NCBI GenBank assembly: GCA_002393815.1
Contig: DGUB01000002.1
Coordinates: 1-7,596, forward strand
Length of the DNA stretch: 7,596 bases
Direction of reading: 5' to 3'
Origin: Ruminococcus sp. UBA4321
Lineage (GTDB): Bacteria; Bacillota; Clostridia; Oscillospirales; Ruminococcaceae
Below the pieces are notes generated by a model. It saw only the letters and a program-made list of their open reading frames with translations, was not told the DNA's origin and did not search any database. The translations under genes and the position numbers were made by a program. Shown here piece by piece: positions 5,478 through 7,596 of the stretch; the first letter of the stretch is position 1; the number at the start of each line of letters is the position of its first letter.

Positions 5478-7596
5478 ACTTAACCGGACAATTTTCTGCT
5501 TTCAGCAGACCGACAATCAGTTTCATAATGTTCAGAGAGTCAGAAGAATCCGGCTTGCTGTTTTGATTGATATCAGCATTTGCCAGAGCTTCGGCGGAAA
5601 GCTTTTCTTTTCCGAGAATGGCTCTGTTCAGGGTGATGACATCCAGAATATCCACTTTTCCGGAGCAGTCAGCGTCGCCCCATACGGGAGCGGAAGCGGT
5701 TTCACTGCCTTCGGGAGGCGTACCCCAGACAAGCTGATTATCCACATACATGGTGACAGCATCTGTAAATTCGGGAGCTTCGTTCAGTTCCTTGCCGATT
5801 TCCTTTGCGGTTCTGATACCCTGACGGCTGTAATCGTTGGCAGAATCCCAGATAAATGTATATTCAGAATTCTGTGTCGTATCCATCAGCGCGAACTGTA
5901 CCTGCAAATCTCCGTAGAACTGATAATTTTTCCAGGTCATTTCGAGATAGCAGTTTCCGTTATCATCATACTGTACAAGATTGTAATCGACAACATATTT
6001 TCCGTCAGTACTGGATTTCATTTCGTCATAGTCCGGGCGGATTTCGATATTGTCCAGAGTCTGTCCGTTTTTGAGCAGTTCTGAAATATTGAAATAATAT
6101 CTGACTTTGACATCATCCAGATAGCGCGGCGGCTGAGAGGAAAGGTTTGCAATTTCAATCAGCACCTGTGTTGCCATGTTGTCTTCCTGACCGACAGCGG
6201 CTTTCAGGGTGAATTCCTGAATTTTGCCTTTCATGCTTTCTTCGGAAGGGGGGAAGTTTTCTTCGGGCTTGTCGCCTGCGGCTTTGCCGTAATAGTTGTA
6301 AAGTCCGGCACATGCGCCGACGAATCCGGCGTTATAGTCGACGGCTACTTCGTTATAGATATAATCTTTGGTTTCATCGCGATGCCAGTCGTCTGCGTCA
6401 GGTCCTCCGACGAGTGCGCCCCAGAGAACATGCGTCTGGTCTGCGGGGTCGTCCATGTTGAGCGTTGTCGAACCGTGTGCGGCTCTGTGGTGAGGATGGC
6501 AGGCACCGTTTTCGAGGTCATAGCCGACAATATAGGAACGTCCCATCGGGTTATTGCCCATGATATATTCCATCTGTCCTTTTGCCCAGTCCGCGAAGGT
6601 CATATCTCCGGTTTCCTTGGCATAGACCATAGCTTCGAGCTGTGCGGCGGTGTCATATCTTGCCGAACCGTAATCGTTCAGCATAGCAAATCCGGCAGGG
6701 GTTTTCTTGAGCCATGCGCCGTCAGTTTCGGGAAGGTCTTTGATTTTATCCGCCGTGATGGTAGTATTCCAGACGGCATCATCCGTACCGAAATTCTTAT
6801 GTGCAGTGACAGCGGCAGGCAGTCCGGTCGCTTTAGCAGCATCTTCGGGGGTCATGCCGCTCCAGAATTCGAGATTCCAGCGGAAAATGTACCAGTCTCT
6901 TGAACAGTTCGTAATCGGCGCGAGTTTCGCGAACACGCCGCCCCAGACAGTATCCCAGCAATGAACCCAGATATTCTGCCAGCAGTTGCCGGTATCTTTG
7001 ATGATTCTCTTGAGATAGCCTGTATAGGGATGTGCGCCCATATCACCAGTGACGGTTTCGTCTACATGAATGATATCATCAATATAGTCCCATTCTCCGG
7101 TGCATTCATAGAGCCAGACAGCCGCCCAGGCTAATTCATCATAGTCATAGCTGGAAGTGTAGAAGCCGCCGTCATAGCCGAGAGAAGTGACAGTCAGGTC
7201 AGTATTTTCGCGGTCTTTGTTGATTTCGTCGGGATTTTCTTCCGAGGGGTCAGTATTTTCTTTTTCCTTGTCTTTCTGTTCCTGTGTCTTGACACCTTCG
7301 GAATGTGTCTTGACAGCGAATTCATAAAGCTTTAAGGCACCGTTCAGGCATTCTTCGGCGTATTCGGGTTCGGTATCTTTAAAGTTCAGATAGCTGACTG
7401 CCAGAGAAGCCGCCACGCCGGCGCACATATCGGAAGCCGGGGTTTCTTCGGTTGCGAAATAGGCAGGACGGGCGAAATCGAGAAGATTTTCGTTCTGGAG
7501 TTCGGGAGTCAGCCAGTAGTTGTGGTCGATATTGCCTTCGCCGACCTGATAGCAGAATGCTAAGACATCGCCGTTTTCGTCATAGTACAGGCATTT
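5476..7596 (-). CDS. cellulosomal GH9 cellulase with CBM3 and dockerin (5' end outside window)
   Basis: The frame is open to the right edge: bases 7429-7596 add 56 in-frame codons (reading ...YYDENGDVLAFCYQVGEG... and DHNYWLTPE) before the methionine at 7428, which is therefore internal. Of the 706 visible residues, the first part is the GH9 (alpha/alpha)6 barrel. It carries the family landmarks YQVGEG, YDYDELAWAA, HPHHRAAHGS (catalytic-site His, codons 6487-6492), GALVGGPD and NEVAVDYNAG, whose Glu (codon 6349-6351) is the expected proton donor. The Asp pair of the DAGD motif lies beyond the edge. A CBM3-like module follows (about 6222-5734; VRYYFN, YVDNQLVWG), in the position typical of the CBM3c that makes GH9 enzymes processive endoglucanases. 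A short linker and a dockerin (5682-5494) end the protein. The enzyme should degrade cellulose in an extracellular complex. Odd: a charged insertion of about 40 residues within the catalytic domain (about 7189-7314). GH9 and dockerin are certain; processivity is inferred. Confidence 0.93.
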   Translation of the reverse strand, partial: KCLYYDENGDVLAFCYQVGEGNIDHNYWLTPELQNENLLDFARPAYFATEETPASDMCAGVAASLAVSYLNFKDTEPEYAEECLNGALKLYEFAVKTHSEGVKTQEQKDKEKENTDPSEENPDEINKDRENTDLTVTSLGYDGGFYTSSYDYDELAWAAVWLYECTGEWDYIDDIIHVDETVTGDMGAHPYTGYLKRIIKDTGNCWQNIWVHCWDTVWGGVFAKLAPITNCSRDWYIFRWNLEFWSGMTPEDAAKATGLPAAVTAHKNFGTDDAVWNTTITADKIKDLPETDGAWLKKTPAGFAMLNDYGSARYDTAAQLEAMVYAKETGDMTFADWAKGQMEYIMGNNPMGRSYIVGYDLENGACHPHHRAAHGSTTLNMDDPADQTHVLWGALVGGPDADDWHRDETKDYIYNEVAVDYNAGFVGACAGLYNYYGKAAGDKPEENFPPSEESMKGKIQEFTLKAAVGQEDNMATQVLIEIANLSSQPPRYLDDVKVRYYFNISELLKNGQTLDNIEIRPDYDEMKSSTDGKYVVDYNLVQYDDNGNCYLEMTWKNYQFYGDLQVQFALMDTTQNSEYTFIWDSANDYSRQGIRTAKEIGKELNEAPEFTDAVTMYVDNQLVWGTPPEGSETASAPVWGDADCSGKVDILDVITLNRAILGKEKLSAEALANADINQNSKPDSSDSLNIMKLIVGLLKAENCPVK
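5494..5682 (-). other. C-terminal dockerin domain of the GH9 enzyme
   Basis: Two EF-hand-like calcium-binding segments are visible. Segment 1 reads GDADCSGKVDILD (ligand positions 1,3,5,9,12 = D,D,S,D,D) and segment 2 reads ADINQNSKPDSSD (D,N,N,D,D). Each is followed by a helix (VITLNRAILG and SLNIMKLIVG). This is the type-I-like dockerin arrangement that binds a cohesin on a scaffoldin. The residues at the cohesin-contact positions 10/11 and 17/18 differ between segments: I,L and N,R in the first; S,S and M,K in the second. Confidence 0.92.
7197..7260 (-). repeat. 13-bp in-frame direct repeat inside the GH9 gene
   Basis: GGTCAGTATTTTC occurs at 7197-7209 and again at 7248-7260. The copies are offset by 51 bp, exactly 17 codons, and each encodes ENTD on the - strand. 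The pair lies within the charged insertion of the catalytic domain. Confidence 0.85.
7283..7315 (-). repeat. 12-bp in-frame direct repeat inside the GH9 gene
   Basis: TGTGTCTTGACA occurs at 7283-7294 and 7304-7315, offset by 21 bp (7 codons). The copies encode VKTQ and VKTH on the - strand. The pair sits at the edge of the charged insertion and resembles a short tandem duplication. Confidence 0.8.

Noticed and set aside
5563..6084. 173-codon + strand open frame opposite the GH9 gene
   Set aside because: It lies wholly antisense to the CBM3/dockerin coding region, shows no recognisable protein features and has no good ribosome binding site; it is a shadow of the real gene.
6382..6903. 173-codon + strand open frame opposite the GH9 catalytic domain
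   Set aside because: It is antisense to strongly conserved GH9 motifs and has no supporting signals.
7426..7428. Methionine codon at 7428 as the start of the GH9 protein
   Set aside because: All 56 codons from there to the right edge are open and encode typical GH9 sequence (YQVGEG, DHNYW, PE), so the start is outside the window.

Overview
The window looks like a plant-fibre-degradation locus from a cellulosome-forming Gram-positive gut or rumen bacterium, most likely Ruminococcus sensu stricto (R. flavefaciens / R. champanellensis / R. albus group). The grounds are a GH9 cellulase ending in a type-I-like dockerin, a GH3 enzyme with permuted domain order of the Ruminococcus/Butyrivibrio kind, a BspA-type leucine-rich-repeat protein, strong AGGAGG-like ribosome binding sites and moderate GC. 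The genus is inferred from protein style; no database search was possible.

Layout. Four genes run on the + strand as one tight unit. They are the C-terminal part of an ADP-ribosylglycohydrolase-family protein (1-422, cut by the left edge), a 924-residue GH3 enzyme without signal peptide (432-3206), a GH5 endoglucanase-like lipoprotein (3203-4384), and a leucine-rich-repeat protein without signal peptide (4381-5433). The first gap is 9 bp and the next two junctions are 4-bp ATGA overlaps, so the genes are probably co-transcribed and the last three translationally coupled. A strong hairpin at 5436-5473 followed by five T closes the operon. It also lies directly behind the stop codon of the convergent - strand gene. 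That gene (5476-7596, 5' end beyond the right edge) encodes the C-terminal part of a GH9 catalytic domain, a family-3 carbohydrate-binding module and a dockerin.

How the parts may work together (inference): the dockerin-bearing GH9 enzyme would attack cellulose as part of an extracellular complex. The membrane-tethered GH5 would trim beta-glucans or oligosaccharides at the cell surface. The cytoplasmic GH3 would hydrolyse imported cellodextrins or related oligosaccharides. The roles of the ADP-ribosylglycohydrolase-like and LRR proteins in this operon are unknown and are its least explained part. No promoter of either transcription unit is visible, since both start outside the window. There is no gene-free stretch over 300 bases, and I saw no RNA gene, CRISPR array or mobile element. 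No wholly new system is evident. The most unusual points are a charged insertion with in-frame duplications inside the GH9 catalytic domain, an asymmetric dockerin, and the two non-glycosidase partners in the operon.
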